From Nitrosospira sp. Is2 (GTDB taxonomy: Bacteria; Pseudomonadota; Gammaproteobacteria; Burkholderiales; Nitrosomonadaceae), in the NCBI RefSeq assembly GCF_033095785.1, contig NZ_CP137134.1, positions 1,984,001 through 2,048,000 of the forward strand: a DNA stretch of 64,000 bases. The letters run 5' to 3'. Both the position numbers and the translations under genes were made by a program. The notes under the pieces were generated by a model. It made no database searches. It was not told the origin of the DNA and saw only the letters and a list, made by a program, of their open reading frames with translations. Positions 8,575-16,294 of this stretch are shown in pieces. The first letter of the stretch is position 1, and each line of letters opens with the position of its first letter.

Positions 8575-9985
8575 AGCGAATCCGACATTTTCTGCTTCGA
8601 CGGTTCCCTCTGGACACTCCAAGGGGCCGCTTGGCAACAATATGTTGAGCGCCGTAGAGGCTATCCTCGATCCTGCCGCACTTACGCTGTCACTCTGGCT
8701 TGTAAGCGTCAGCATTGAAGGAGAATTGCTTCCCCCCTACCTGATTCTGGCGGTGATCGTGTTCTCGATTACTTTCCCCGGCACTTCGCGCCTGCAATCC
8801 AGCATCATGGAAGTCATCGTCGACGTTTTCTATAGCTGGTTCTGGGTCGTGTTGCTTCTTTTTTTTCTTGGTTTTGCAACCGGATACATCGCCGAATTCT
8901 CCAGCCAGACATTGATCACCTGGCTTTGGGTTGCCCCCTTAAGCCAGATTGGCGTGCACCTCGCATTACGCACCGCAGCGCCATATCTGTTGATGCTTCA
9001 AGGACCCCCGCAGCGAGCCATCATAGTAGGCATGAACGAGCAGGGCGTCGCGCTGGCAAGTCGCATTCAACAGACGCGGTATTCTAAAATCGAGTTGTCC
9101 GGCTATTTCGACGACCGGAATCCGAGCAGATTACATGAGACTGAACATGGACAATTGCTGGGGAGATTGCGGGAGCTTCCTTATTTTGTAAAAGAAAACC
9201 GCATCCAGTACATTTATTTGTCATTGCCAATGGCGTCGCAGCCTCGCATTCTCCATGTGCTTGACGAACTGAAAGACACTACTGCCTCGATTTATTTTGT
9301 GCCTGACATGTTCATTACCGACCTTATTCAGGGCAGGAGCGGAACGGTTTGCGGCACTCCTGTAATCTCGGTTTGTGAATCTCCCTTTACGGGCTCAAAC
9401 GGGTTGATCAAGCGGGTGAGCGATATCGTTCTGTCGCTGCTGATCCTGGCTCTGATTTCTCCCCTCCTGCTGCTTATCGCCGCGACTATTAAGCTGGATT
9501 CGCGGGGTCCAATCATTTTCAAGCAGCGTCGTTACGGACTTGATGGGGAAGAAATTGTTGTCTATAAGTTTCGATCGATGCGGGTGTGCGAGGATGGCGA
9601 TACTATCCGGCAAGCCCAAAAGGATGACAACCGCGTGACCCGTTTCGGGGCTTTTCTGCGCAGAAATTCCTTGGACGAATTGCCCCAGTTTGTAAACGTT
9701 CTTCAGGGCCGTATGAGCATCGTCGGGCCAAGACCGCATGCGGTCGCGCATAACGAGATCTACCGGAACCTGATAAAGGGTTATATGATCCGCCACAAGG
9801 TCAAGCCTGGAATCACTGGATGGGCTCAGGTCAACGGTTATAGGGGCGAAACTCGCACCCTTGATAAAATGCAGGCGCGTATAGATCATGACCTCGATTA
9901 CCTGCGTAACTGGTCGTTGCGGCTTGATCTGCACATTATCTTAAAAACGGTTTTGATAGTATTGCGAGATAGAGCCGCTTATTGA
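8567..9985 (+). CDS. undecaprenyl-phosphate glucose phosphotransferase (initiating sugar-1-phosphate transferase)
   Basis: A 472-residue polyisoprenyl-phosphate hexose-1-phosphate transferase that puts the first sugar on undecaprenyl phosphate at the inner membrane. The N-terminus has several membrane segments (within about residues 30-140). A CoA-binding-like Rossmann domain follows (IIVGMNEQGVALASRIQQ near 152), then a further membrane helix (about 286-306). The C-terminal bacterial sugar transferase domain shows KQRRYGLDGEE, VYKFRSMRV, RRNSLDELPQF, MSIVGPRPH and KPGITGWAQVNG. This is the WcaJ/EpsB-type architecture; glucose is the usual but not proven substrate. It overlaps epsA by 8 bp. 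A 320-bp gap with regulatory structure separates it from epsL. Confidence 0.93.
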   Translation: MAEANPTFSASTVPSGHSKGPLGNNMLSAVEAILDPAALTLSLWLVSVSIEGELLPPYLILAVIVFSITFPGTSRLQSSIMEVIVDVFYSWFWVVLLLFFLGFATGYIAEFSSQTLITWLWVAPLSQIGVHLALRTAAPYLLMLQGPPQRAIIVGMNEQGVALASRIQQTRYSKIELSGYFDDRNPSRLHETEHGQLLGRLRELPYFVKENRIQYIYLSLPMASQPRILHVLDELKDTTASIYFVPDMFITDLIQGRSGTVCGTPVISVCESPFTGSNGLIKRVSDIVLSLLILALISPLLLLIAATIKLDSRGPIIFKQRRYGLDGEEIVVYKFRSMRVCEDGDTIRQAQKDDNRVTRFGAFLRRNSLDELPQFVNVLQGRMSIVGPRPHAVAHNEIYRNLIKGYMIRHKVKPGITGWAQVNGYRGETRTLDKMQARIDHDLDYLRNWSLRLDLHIILKTVLIVLRDRAAY

Positions 9986-10110
9986 TAGCAGCTTGAACAA
10001 GCTGGCAGCGGACGTGTTTTGAGCAAAAAGATGGAAGATGCAATAAGCACTGAGCTGCAGTCAAATGCTTGCGAATCATCATTCAGTTAAAACGGTATCA
10101 AAGGCAAGGG

Positions 10111-10165
10111 CGCGGTCGACAATCCCGCTTGCGCGAGGATGTGACAGAGTGGGATTGGACCGTGG
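10111..10165 (+). promoter_or_regulatory. imperfect 16-bp hairpin upstream of epsL
   Basis: Arm 10111-10128 pairs with 10149-10164. There are nine pairs next to the loop, a two-base bulge (10118-10119) and seven outer pairs, with two G-T pairs, closing a 20-base loop. There is no T-run, so a simple terminator is unlikely. Whether it is transcribed as part of the epsL leader is unknown. Confidence 0.55.
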
Positions 10166-10222
10166 CAGAGAGATGTTCAGTGACTTTTCATTTCGCGCAC
10201 GGTCCCGCGCTTTTAGCCTGTT

Positions 10223-10246
10223 ACAATGGTTCCTAGGAACTATTGT
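10223..10246. promoter_or_regulatory. 24-bp inverted repeat, candidate EpsA operator
   Basis: A dyad with ACAAT and ATTGT outer arms around the perfect 12-bp core GTTCCTAGGAAC. Only one pair (10228/10241) breaks the symmetry. The centre lies about 70 bp upstream of the epsL start. Length, CTAG centre and position suit a dimeric LuxR-family regulator such as the EpsA encoded just upstream. The link to EpsA is inference. Confidence 0.6.
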
Positions 10247-10305
10247 CTGAAAAGTTTAAAAGGTGATACCGTTGTGATACCGCGGCCAAGAACAGAACAT
10301 ACATA

Positions 10306-11592
10306 ATGAAAATAATATTGCCGCCGAACCGTCCCCGTCGTCATAGCCGTTGGTTTGGAATTCCCGCTTTTGTATGCTTGTCGATGCTCGCGCAATATGC
10401 TGTAGCTGATCGCGGCGATACGCTCAACCTCACGGGGGGGAGTACGTTCCTTTACGACACTAATGTATTTCGCTTATCGAACATCGTTCCCGCGAGTATC
10501 GTCGGCAGCGATACTAAATCCGATCTCATCATCACCACAACGGGCACGCTAACTTGGGATAAGTTTTACTCCATGCAGCGCTTCGAGGTTAATGGCAGTC
10601 TTGTTGACAATCGTTATCATAATTTCGATTACCTCAATTTTCTGGCAAAAAACGGCACAGCCACCTGGCACTGGTATCTGACCCCCTCTTTTTACGGGAG
10701 GCTGATGGGGAACCACCGGGAAGCGCTGAACAACTTCGCCGATCTCACCGGGTTCGCTAACTCCACTAACCGAAATCTGCGTATTGAGAATAATTTCCGG
10801 TTTGAGGGGGTTTTCGAGCTGGATGGCGCATGGCGCCTGATAGGTGGGGTGGCTTATGACGTCCGGACGAACAGCAGGACGCTCGTGCAGGATTTTGACA
10901 ACAGCGTTCTCTCGGTCGATGGGGGACTACGCTATGCCTTTCCCTCCGGGAGTTCGCTTACGTACAAGTTCAGACATGGCCATGGGGAATTCTTTAAAAG
11001 ACCAGAGCCGATACAGAGTCAGCTCTTCGATACCCGTTTCAACGAGATGGAGCATGAGTTGCGGCTTATCTGGCCCGTAACCGGCAAGACTTCGATCGAT
11101 GCGCGCGTGGGTCACTTGGCACGTCACCATGCTCACTTTCCCGAAAGGGATTTCGAGGGCTTCGTGGGCAATTTCAACCTTAACTGGGCTGTTACGGGCA
11201 AAACTCGGGTGGTCGCCGGTTGGGCGCGCGACCTGCTCAACTTTCAGCTAGCGCCGAATACCTTTGTGGGTTCGCCATTTTTTCAACCGTTTTCCAGCAG
11301 TTATGTAGGTGCGAACCGGGTCTTTTTCGCCCCGGTATGGCAGATCACGGAAAAAGTAGCATTGCGCCTGCGTTACGACTTCATTCTGCGTGATCATTTG
11401 GGGGCCGTCCAATTTGTCGCGGGCGGGGATCGTACGGATACATCGCATTCGGGCATGATAGCGGTGGACTGGCAGCCGTTGAGGGCACTTTTTATTAGTG
11501 GCGCACTACAGCGGGATCACCGTTCCTCGGACCATAGAGGCTTCAATTTCGACAGTTCAGCGGCGAGCGTCTCGGCAAGACTTAATTTTTAG
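10306..11592 (+). CDS. epsL: EpsL-type outer-membrane protein of the XrtB polysaccharide locus
   Basis: A 428-residue protein with an N-terminal signal peptide (hydrophobic segment about residues 18-34, cleavage near YAVA). The remainder is rich in amphipathic beta-strands with alternating aromatics (for example FYSMQRFEVNGSLVDNRYH) and ends in SVSARLNF, a terminal Phe typical of outer-membrane beta-barrels. It matches the EpsL family found with exosortase-B clusters, thought to be part of the export path. It sits between the initiating transferase and epsD, and its upstream gap holds the main regulatory signals of the locus. The exact role of EpsL is not established. Confidence 0.87.
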   Translation: MKIILPPNRPRRHSRWFGIPAFVCLSMLAQYAVADRGDTLNLTGGSTFLYDTNVFRLSNIVPASIVGSDTKSDLIITTTGTLTWDKFYSMQRFEVNGSLVDNRYHNFDYLNFLAKNGTATWHWYLTPSFYGRLMGNHREALNNFADLTGFANSTNRNLRIENNFRFEGVFELDGAWRLIGGVAYDVRTNSRTLVQDFDNSVLSVDGGLRYAFPSGSSLTYKFRHGHGEFFKRPEPIQSQLFDTRFNEMEHELRLIWPVTGKTSIDARVGHLARHHAHFPERDFEGFVGNFNLNWAVTGKTRVVAGWARDLLNFQLAPNTFVGSPFFQPFSSSYVGANRVFFAPVWQITEKVALRLRYDFILRDHLGAVQFVAGGDRTDTSHSGMIAVDWQPLRALFISGALQRDHRSSDHRGFNFDSSAASVSARLNF

Positions 11593-11613
11593 CGGTGATG
11601 GGGTGAACGAGCG

Positions 11614-11907
11614 GTGTTAATAACAAAAACAATTTGCATGGTGAGCTTGTTTTCATTTCACGCTGGGGAAAATCGGCCGCTTTCAACCAAGGCTGAGTCA
11701 GCCGACCGGTTCATTGACGACTTTTATTATCTCGTGTATATCATTTTAATAGCCTTTTTTGTTGTGGGCTTGCCGTTACTGGCACCAGTCCCGCAGTGGT
11801 TGTCAGGAGCCGGCGTTATCGCTCTTTGCTTTATACCTATCTTTTCTCGGGCAGGAAGGCAGCTTTGGCTAAGTCGCAATGTATACCGTCACATATTTTT
11901 ACATTAA
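11614..11907 (+). CDS. small hypothetical membrane protein between epsL and epsD
   Basis: A 97-codon frame from a GTG at 11614; an ATG at 11638 is an alternative start. It predicts two closely spaced hydrophobic segments (about residues 38-58 and 64-78: YYLVYIILIAFFVVGLPLL, then LSGAGVIALCFIPIF). No family is recognised. It fills the 330-bp gap between epsL and epsD, is co-directional and ends 12 bp before epsD, which argues for a real gene. The lack of a good ribosome-binding site argues against. Confidence 0.5.
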   Translation: MLITKTICMVSLFSFHAGENRPLSTKAESADRFIDDFYYLVYIILIAFFVVGLPLLAPVPQWLSGAGVIALCFIPIFSRAGRQLWLSRNVYRHIFLH

Positions 11908-11919
11908 AAGAAGGCAGAA

Positions 11920-12894
11920 ATGCGAAACATCGCTCACCATATAATATCTATACTGCTGATTCCCTTGGTCGCGCTTGGGATTGCCGGTTGCGGTAGCAAA
12001 GAGGCTGAAAAGCAGAAGCCCGCGACACAAATCGCCGCGAAAGTTAATTCAGGCGAAATTTCTGTTCACCAGCTTAATTACGTATTGACGCGGACCCCGG
12101 GAGCGGGCGCTGCAAGTGCCGAGACGGCGCCCAAAATCCGCCGTGAAGTTCTGGATCGACTGGTTGATCAGGAACTCGCAGTCGAGAAAGCTACGGAAAA
12201 GAAACTGGACCGGTCACCCGAGGTACTCCTCGCTCTTGAGAATGCTCGCCGGGAGATACTAGCCCGCGCCTATGTGGAGCAAGTTACTGCGGCTGCCCCC
12301 AAGCCGACTATTGAAGAAGCAAAGAAATATTACGCCGAAAACCCGCCACTTTTCGCGGAGCGCCGCATTTATAACATTCAGGAAATCGTAATGCCGGCAA
12401 CTGCCGGGGTTCCCGCCGAGTTGCGTGGAATGGTCGAGGCCGGAAAGCCGATGGAAGAGATTGCCAATTGGCTTAAAGGTAGGGGCATAAAATTTGCGGC
12501 GGGTAGCGCTACCCGATCGGCTGAACAAATTCCGCTCGAACTGCTACCGAAAATACACCCGCTCAAGGCCGGGCAGAGTCTGGTTCTGGAAGGCCCCCAG
12601 ACAGTGACGGTGATGAGGCTTGCTGGTGCGCAATCGGCGCCGGTGTCGGAAGAGGCGGCACTACCCCGTATCCAACAGTTTCTCGGCAATCAACGCGCTG
12701 CCGAGATGGCCAAACAGGAGTTTAAAACCCTTAAGGCCAACGCTAAAATTACCTACATGGGGGAATTCGCTGGCTCTGACACACCGCAAACTGCGGCCGG
12801 ACCCCAGGCCACCGAGGCAAAAGACCCTGGTATGGCAACCCGCGCTTCTACCCCCGGCGGGTCAGTCGAGAGAGGCGTAGCCGGTTTAAAGTGA
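11920..12894 (+). CDS. epsD: EpsD-family peptidyl-prolyl cis-trans isomerase lipoprotein
   Basis: A 324-residue SurA/PpiC-like foldase of the EpsD family found in XrtB loci. A lipoprotein signal ends at C24 (VALGIAGCGSK), placing it at a membrane facing the periplasm. The chaperone-like N-terminal helical region contains VNSGEISVHQLNYVL and EVLDRLVDQELAVEKA. The parvulin-like part starts around RRIYNIQEIVM and includes ALPRIQQFL near the end. The tail after about residue 285 is low-complexity (Ala/Thr/Pro). Probably assists folding or assembly of EpsL/EpsE in the periplasm; this comes from family knowledge and was not tested here. Confidence 0.88.
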   Translation: MRNIAHHIISILLIPLVALGIAGCGSKEAEKQKPATQIAAKVNSGEISVHQLNYVLTRTPGAGAASAETAPKIRREVLDRLVDQELAVEKATEKKLDRSPEVLLALENARREILARAYVEQVTAAAPKPTIEEAKKYYAENPPLFAERRIYNIQEIVMPATAGVPAELRGMVEAGKPMEEIANWLKGRGIKFAAGSATRSAEQIPLELLPKIHPLKAGQSLVLEGPQTVTVMRLAGAQSAPVSEEAALPRIQQFLGNQRAAEMAKQEFKTLKANAKITYMGEFAGSDTPQTAAGPQATEAKDPGMATRASTPGGSVERGVAGLK

Positions 12895-12935
12895 AACTGT
12901 CCAATTATTATATCTATAAGGGAAATTTGACATCC

Positions 12936-13733
12936 ATGACTCAAGCTCTGACGCGGATACTGACTCTTTTCTTTGCCCTATTGGCGACGACCGTTTTTGC
13001 GGAGGGGAATCACGACTATCCGCTTGGCCCTGGGGATGTACTACGTATTCAGGTTTTCCAGAATCCTGACCTCACTACCGAAACGCGCGTTTCCGAGAAC
13101 GGGGTGATAACTTATCCCCTGATTGGCAACATTGACGTTGGCGGTCTCCCTATCTCTGCCGCAGAAAAGAAAGTTGCTGACGCACTAAAGAATGGCGGTT
13201 TCGTTCGGCAACCACAGGTCAACATTATTCTCCTGCAAATGCGCGGAAATCAGGTGAGCGTACTCGGGCAGGTCAACCGTCCGGGCCGGTTTCCGCTTGA
13301 AACCCTCAGCCGCGTGAGCGATATGTTGGCCATGGCCGGAGGGATCACCCCGACCGGGGATGATTCAGCCATCGTAATTGGTTCGCGCGACGGGAAGCCC
13401 TTCCGTAAGGTGATTGATATAGCGGAGCTCTACCTCGGTGAAAGATCCGATGCGGATATCATTCTCGCAGGCGGAGACGTGATCTACGTCCACCGCGCGC
13501 CGGTCTTTTATATTTATGGTGAAGCTCAGCGTCCGGGCGCCTATCGTATCGAACGGGGAATGACAATCCAGCAGGCCCTTGCCCAAGGTGGGGGGCACAC
13601 CGTGCGTGGCAGTGAGTGGCGGCTGCGGTTGCATAGGAAAAACGCGGACGGTGTGGTCGAAAAACTCTCTCCGGAGATGACCGATACCGTACAGCCAAAT
13701 GACATCATTTACGTGCGGGAAAGTATTTTCTAA
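12936..13733 (+). CDS. epsE: EpsE-type polysaccharide export protein (OPX/Wza family)
   Basis: A 265-residue polysaccharide export protein. A signal peptide (cleavage near VFA/EGN, residues 22-23) is followed by the export domain (YPLGPGDVLRIQVFQNPDL, then VSENGVITYPLIGNI) and two SLBB-like repeats (VSVLGQVNRPGRFPL and FYIYGEAQRPGAYRIERG). Such proteins gate or form the periplasmic/outer-membrane exit for the polymer. The frame is open from a GTG at 12891 that overlaps the epsD stop. I chose the ATG at 12936 because it gives a clean signal peptide and follows AAGGGA, though that spacing is long. No lipobox is seen. Confidence 0.92.
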   Translation: MTQALTRILTLFFALLATTVFAEGNHDYPLGPGDVLRIQVFQNPDLTTETRVSENGVITYPLIGNIDVGGLPISAAEKKVADALKNGGFVRQPQVNIILLQMRGNQVSVLGQVNRPGRFPLETLSRVSDMLAMAGGITPTGDDSAIVIGSRDGKPFRKVIDIAELYLGERSDADIILAGGDVIYVHRAPVFYIYGEAQRPGAYRIERGMTIQQALAQGGGHTVRGSEWRLRLHRKNADGVVEKLSPEMTDTVQPNDIIYVRESIF

Positions 13734-13740
13734 ACGGTAT

Positions 13741-13781
13741 CAAACCAGTAGCCAAACCGGTAGCAAACCAGTAGCCAAACC
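13741..13781 (+). repeat. 18-bp tandem direct repeat between epsE and epsF
   Basis: CAAACCAGTAGCCAAACC occurs perfectly at 13741-13758 and 13764-13781 (period 23 bp, spacer GGTAG), ending two bases before the epsF ATG. It occupies the place of the ribosome-binding site, and no purine-rich Shine-Dalgarno is present. The motif ACGGTATCA of the epsL upstream region recurs at 13734-13742 and runs into the first copy. Confidence 0.85.
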
Positions 13782-13783
13782 TT

Positions 13784-15217
13784 ATGACACTCTCACAATT
13801 TCTGCTTATCCTTCGGGCCCACCGGAAAGTAGCGCTCCTCGCGTTTCTTCTCGTCGTGAGTACGACACTGGTGGTGAGCCTGATCCTGCCAAAGGAATAC
13901 ACAGCCTATACAGCGGTTGTGATCGACGTTAAGTCACCCGATCCTCTCGTCGGTATGGTATTGCCTGGATCCCTTACTCCAGGATATATGGCGACGCAGA
14001 TCGATATCATAAACAGTGATCGAGTGGCGCAACGGGTGGTCAAACTGTTACGCATGGATGAAAGCCCGGCTATCCGCGAGCAGTGGGAGGAGGCGACCGA
14101 AGCTGAGGGTGATTTAACGGTGTGGCTGGCTCAGTTGTTAAAGAAAAAACTAAACGTTAAACCCTCGCGCGATAGTAATGTCGTCAACATTGAGTTCAGT
14201 GGTGCCGACCCCAGCTTTGCTGCGGTCGTGGCTAATGCCTTCGCACAGGCATATATAGACATAAATCTCGAACTCAAGGTCGATCCGGCCCGTCAACACG
14301 CGAGCTGGTTTGACGACCAGACAAAAGCCCTCCGGGACAAACTGGAAAAAGCCCGTCAGGCGCTTTCGGCCCATCAGCAGGAAACCGGCGTTATTGCCAC
14401 CGAGGAGCGCCTGGACTATGAGGTTGCCAAGCTCAACGAGCTTTCAACGCAGTTGACCATCGTGCAGGGACAAACCTCCGACAGCAGCAGCAACAAGCGC
14501 AGATCTACTGAAAACCCGGAGACGCTGGCGGAAGTGATGCAAAATCCATTGATCAACAGCCTAAAATCTGACATAGCCCGCCTTGACGCCAAGCTTCAGG
14601 AAAGCAGCGTGAATCTCGGTAAAAACCACCCGCAGACGCAACGGGCGCAGTCGGAGCTCGCGTCGCTTAGAAACAGGCTAGCCAGTGAGACGCGGCAAAT
14701 CCACAATAGCATCAGCACCTCCTACGAAGTGGGCAAACGGAAGGAGCAAGAGTTGCTGGAAGCGATTGAAAGGCACAAAAAATACGTGCTTGAGCTGAAC
14801 GGACAGCGCGACCAGATCAGTGTCCTGCAGCGCGACGTTGAAGCTGCCCAGCGCAACTTTGAGGCGGTGAGCCAACGTTCTGCTCATACCAGACTTGAGA
14901 GTCTCTCGGTCCAAACAAATATCGCGATACTGAATCCAGCCTCTATACCCATTGAACACTCACGACCCCGGATTCTACTCAACGTATTGATCTCCATATT
15001 CCTGGGTACATTGCTTGCGGTAGGTGTGGCGGTGGTGCTTGAGCTTATGAATCGCCGCGTGCGCTCGGTGGAAGATCTAACCCAAGTCATGGATCTGCCA
15101 GTGTTAGCTACGATCTCCATTGCCGGAACGCGATCTCCTTCGGGCACCAGAAAAGGTAGATTTTTGGGACGTAGTGCGCCAAGACGAGCAATAGGAATGG
15201 AAGTCCCCGAGCATTGA
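13784..15217 (+). CDS. epsF: EpsF chain-length determinant (Wzz/GNVR family)
   Basis: A 477-residue co-polymerase of the Wzz type. An N-terminal membrane helix (about residues 16-37, ending SLILPKEYTAYTAVV) leads to a large periplasmic part with long helices predicted as coiled coil (about 175-390). A second membrane helix follows at about 393-420 (LNVLISIFLGTLLAVGVAV), then a short cytoplasmic tail. It works with the tyrosine kinase EpsG encoded 13 bp downstream to set chain length. The pair is split, as in EpsF/EpsG systems, rather than fused as in Wzc. Confidence 0.93.
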   Translation: MTLSQFLLILRAHRKVALLAFLLVVSTTLVVSLILPKEYTAYTAVVIDVKSPDPLVGMVLPGSLTPGYMATQIDIINSDRVAQRVVKLLRMDESPAIREQWEEATEAEGDLTVWLAQLLKKKLNVKPSRDSNVVNIEFSGADPSFAAVVANAFAQAYIDINLELKVDPARQHASWFDDQTKALRDKLEKARQALSAHQQETGVIATEERLDYEVAKLNELSTQLTIVQGQTSDSSSNKRRSTENPETLAEVMQNPLINSLKSDIARLDAKLQESSVNLGKNHPQTQRAQSELASLRNRLASETRQIHNSISTSYEVGKRKEQELLEAIERHKKYVLELNGQRDQISVLQRDVEAAQRNFEAVSQRSAHTRLESLSVQTNIAILNPASIPIEHSRPRILLNVLISIFLGTLLAVGVAVVLELMNRRVRSVEDLTQVMDLPVLATISIAGTRSPSGTRKGRFLGRSAPRRAIGMEVPEH

Positions 15218-15230
15218 CCGGAACCCAGCC

Positions 15231-16163
15231 ATGAAACCAGTTACAAGTACCTTTCCAAGTATTAAGCGGCAGCAGACCACAAGTTCGGGTGATGCGCAAG
15301 TTCACGGTAAAACCCAGTTGGGTGCCGGGAGCCATAGCTCAATCGGTACCATTCTTGTCGATAGCGGACGTTTATCTTCCGAAAACGCTGAGCGTATCCT
15401 GCGGCTACAAATAGAGCAGGACAAGCGTTTTGGCGACACCGGCCTTAAACTTGGTCTCCTGACGGAAGAGGACATTCGCTTCGCACTCTCACGTCAGTTC
15501 GATTATCTTTACCTTCCGCAAACAGACACCAGCCTGCATCATGATCTTATAGCTGCCTATGAGCCATTCAGTCCCGCGGTTGAGAAGTTGCGAGCGCTAC
15601 GCAGCCAACTGATGTTGCGCTGGTTCAACGGCGAGACGCGGCGCAATGCTCTTGCCATCATGAGCCCGGGCGAGAGCGAGGGGCGAAGCTTTATCGCAGC
15701 CAACCTGGCCATCGTATTCTCTCAGCTCGGGGAACGTACTCTGCTCATCGATGCTGACCTTCGAAATCCGCGCCAGCATAAGTTATTCAAGTTGGGCCAT
15801 GGTGGGGGCCTCTCAGGTATGCTTGCGGGCCGGAACGGGACCGAGGTCATCAGCCGGATTTCGCCACTCCATGGGCTTTCGGTGTTACCTGCTGGCGCTG
15901 TGCCACCCAATCCGCAGGAATTGATCGGCCGCCCCGTTTTTGCCGAATTGTTACAGACACTTATTCAAGATTTTGACATTGTTATTGTCGATACCCCCGC
16001 TGCCAACCACCATGCTGAGGCAGTGACTCTTGCTGTTGGCGCATCCGCGGCGCTCATACTGGCTCGCAAAAATCGCAGCTCCGTACCCGACATCGTCAGT
16101 CTTGCCCGCAGTCTTGAACAAACGCGCACGATGCTGGTGGGCTCAGTGCTGAATGATTTTTAA
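15231..16163 (+). CDS. epsG: EpsG bacterial tyrosine kinase of the polysaccharide locus
   Basis: A 310-residue cytoplasmic BY-kinase-type ATPase. Residues about 37-95 (IGTILVDSGRLSSENAERIL through LTEEDIRFALSRQFDYLYL) resemble the MshEN/type II secretion ATPase N-domain, a module that in some proteins binds c-di-GMP. The P-loop region is SPGESEGRSF (145-154), where Arg152 stands in place of the usual Lys; I recall this as common in EpsG. The second Walker motif is LLIDADLRNP (171-180) and the third IVIVDTPA (about 251). There is no C-terminal tyrosine cluster; the protein ends VLNDF. It partners EpsF encoded immediately upstream. Confidence 0.9.
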   Translation: MKPVTSTFPSIKRQQTTSSGDAQVHGKTQLGAGSHSSIGTILVDSGRLSSENAERILRLQIEQDKRFGDTGLKLGLLTEEDIRFALSRQFDYLYLPQTDTSLHHDLIAAYEPFSPAVEKLRALRSQLMLRWFNGETRRNALAIMSPGESEGRSFIAANLAIVFSQLGERTLLIDADLRNPRQHKLFKLGHGGGLSGMLAGRNGTEVISRISPLHGLSVLPAGAVPPNPQELIGRPVFAELLQTLIQDFDIVIVDTPAANHHAEAVTLAVGASAALILARKNRSSVPDIVSLARSLEQTRTMLVGSVLNDF

Positions 16164-16294
16164 GCAATTAAGTAAAGGACAATACAGCCGGATAGCAAAT
16201 CTCACTGAAGAACGTACTTCAAAGCGAGCAAGCCGGGTTGCGGCGGTGTTGTGCCGCACCTCTACAAGTTCTGTTACGTTGGGTTAAAACTAAA

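Larger units (their letters stand above)
9986..10305. other. epsL upstream region with hairpin, dyad and repeated motif
   Basis: A gene-free 320-bp gap within an otherwise tight cluster. It carries a long hairpin (10111-10165), a 24-bp dyad (10223-10246) and the motif ACGGTATCA (10092-10100), whose inverse occurs twice at 11-bp spacing (10264-10272 and, with one change, 10275-10283). This looks like a dedicated control region for epsL and the genes after it. Confidence 0.6.

Noticed and set aside
13734..13783. CRISPR-like array from the 18-bp repeat
   Set aside because: Only two units, 5-bp spacer, no cas genes anywhere in the window.
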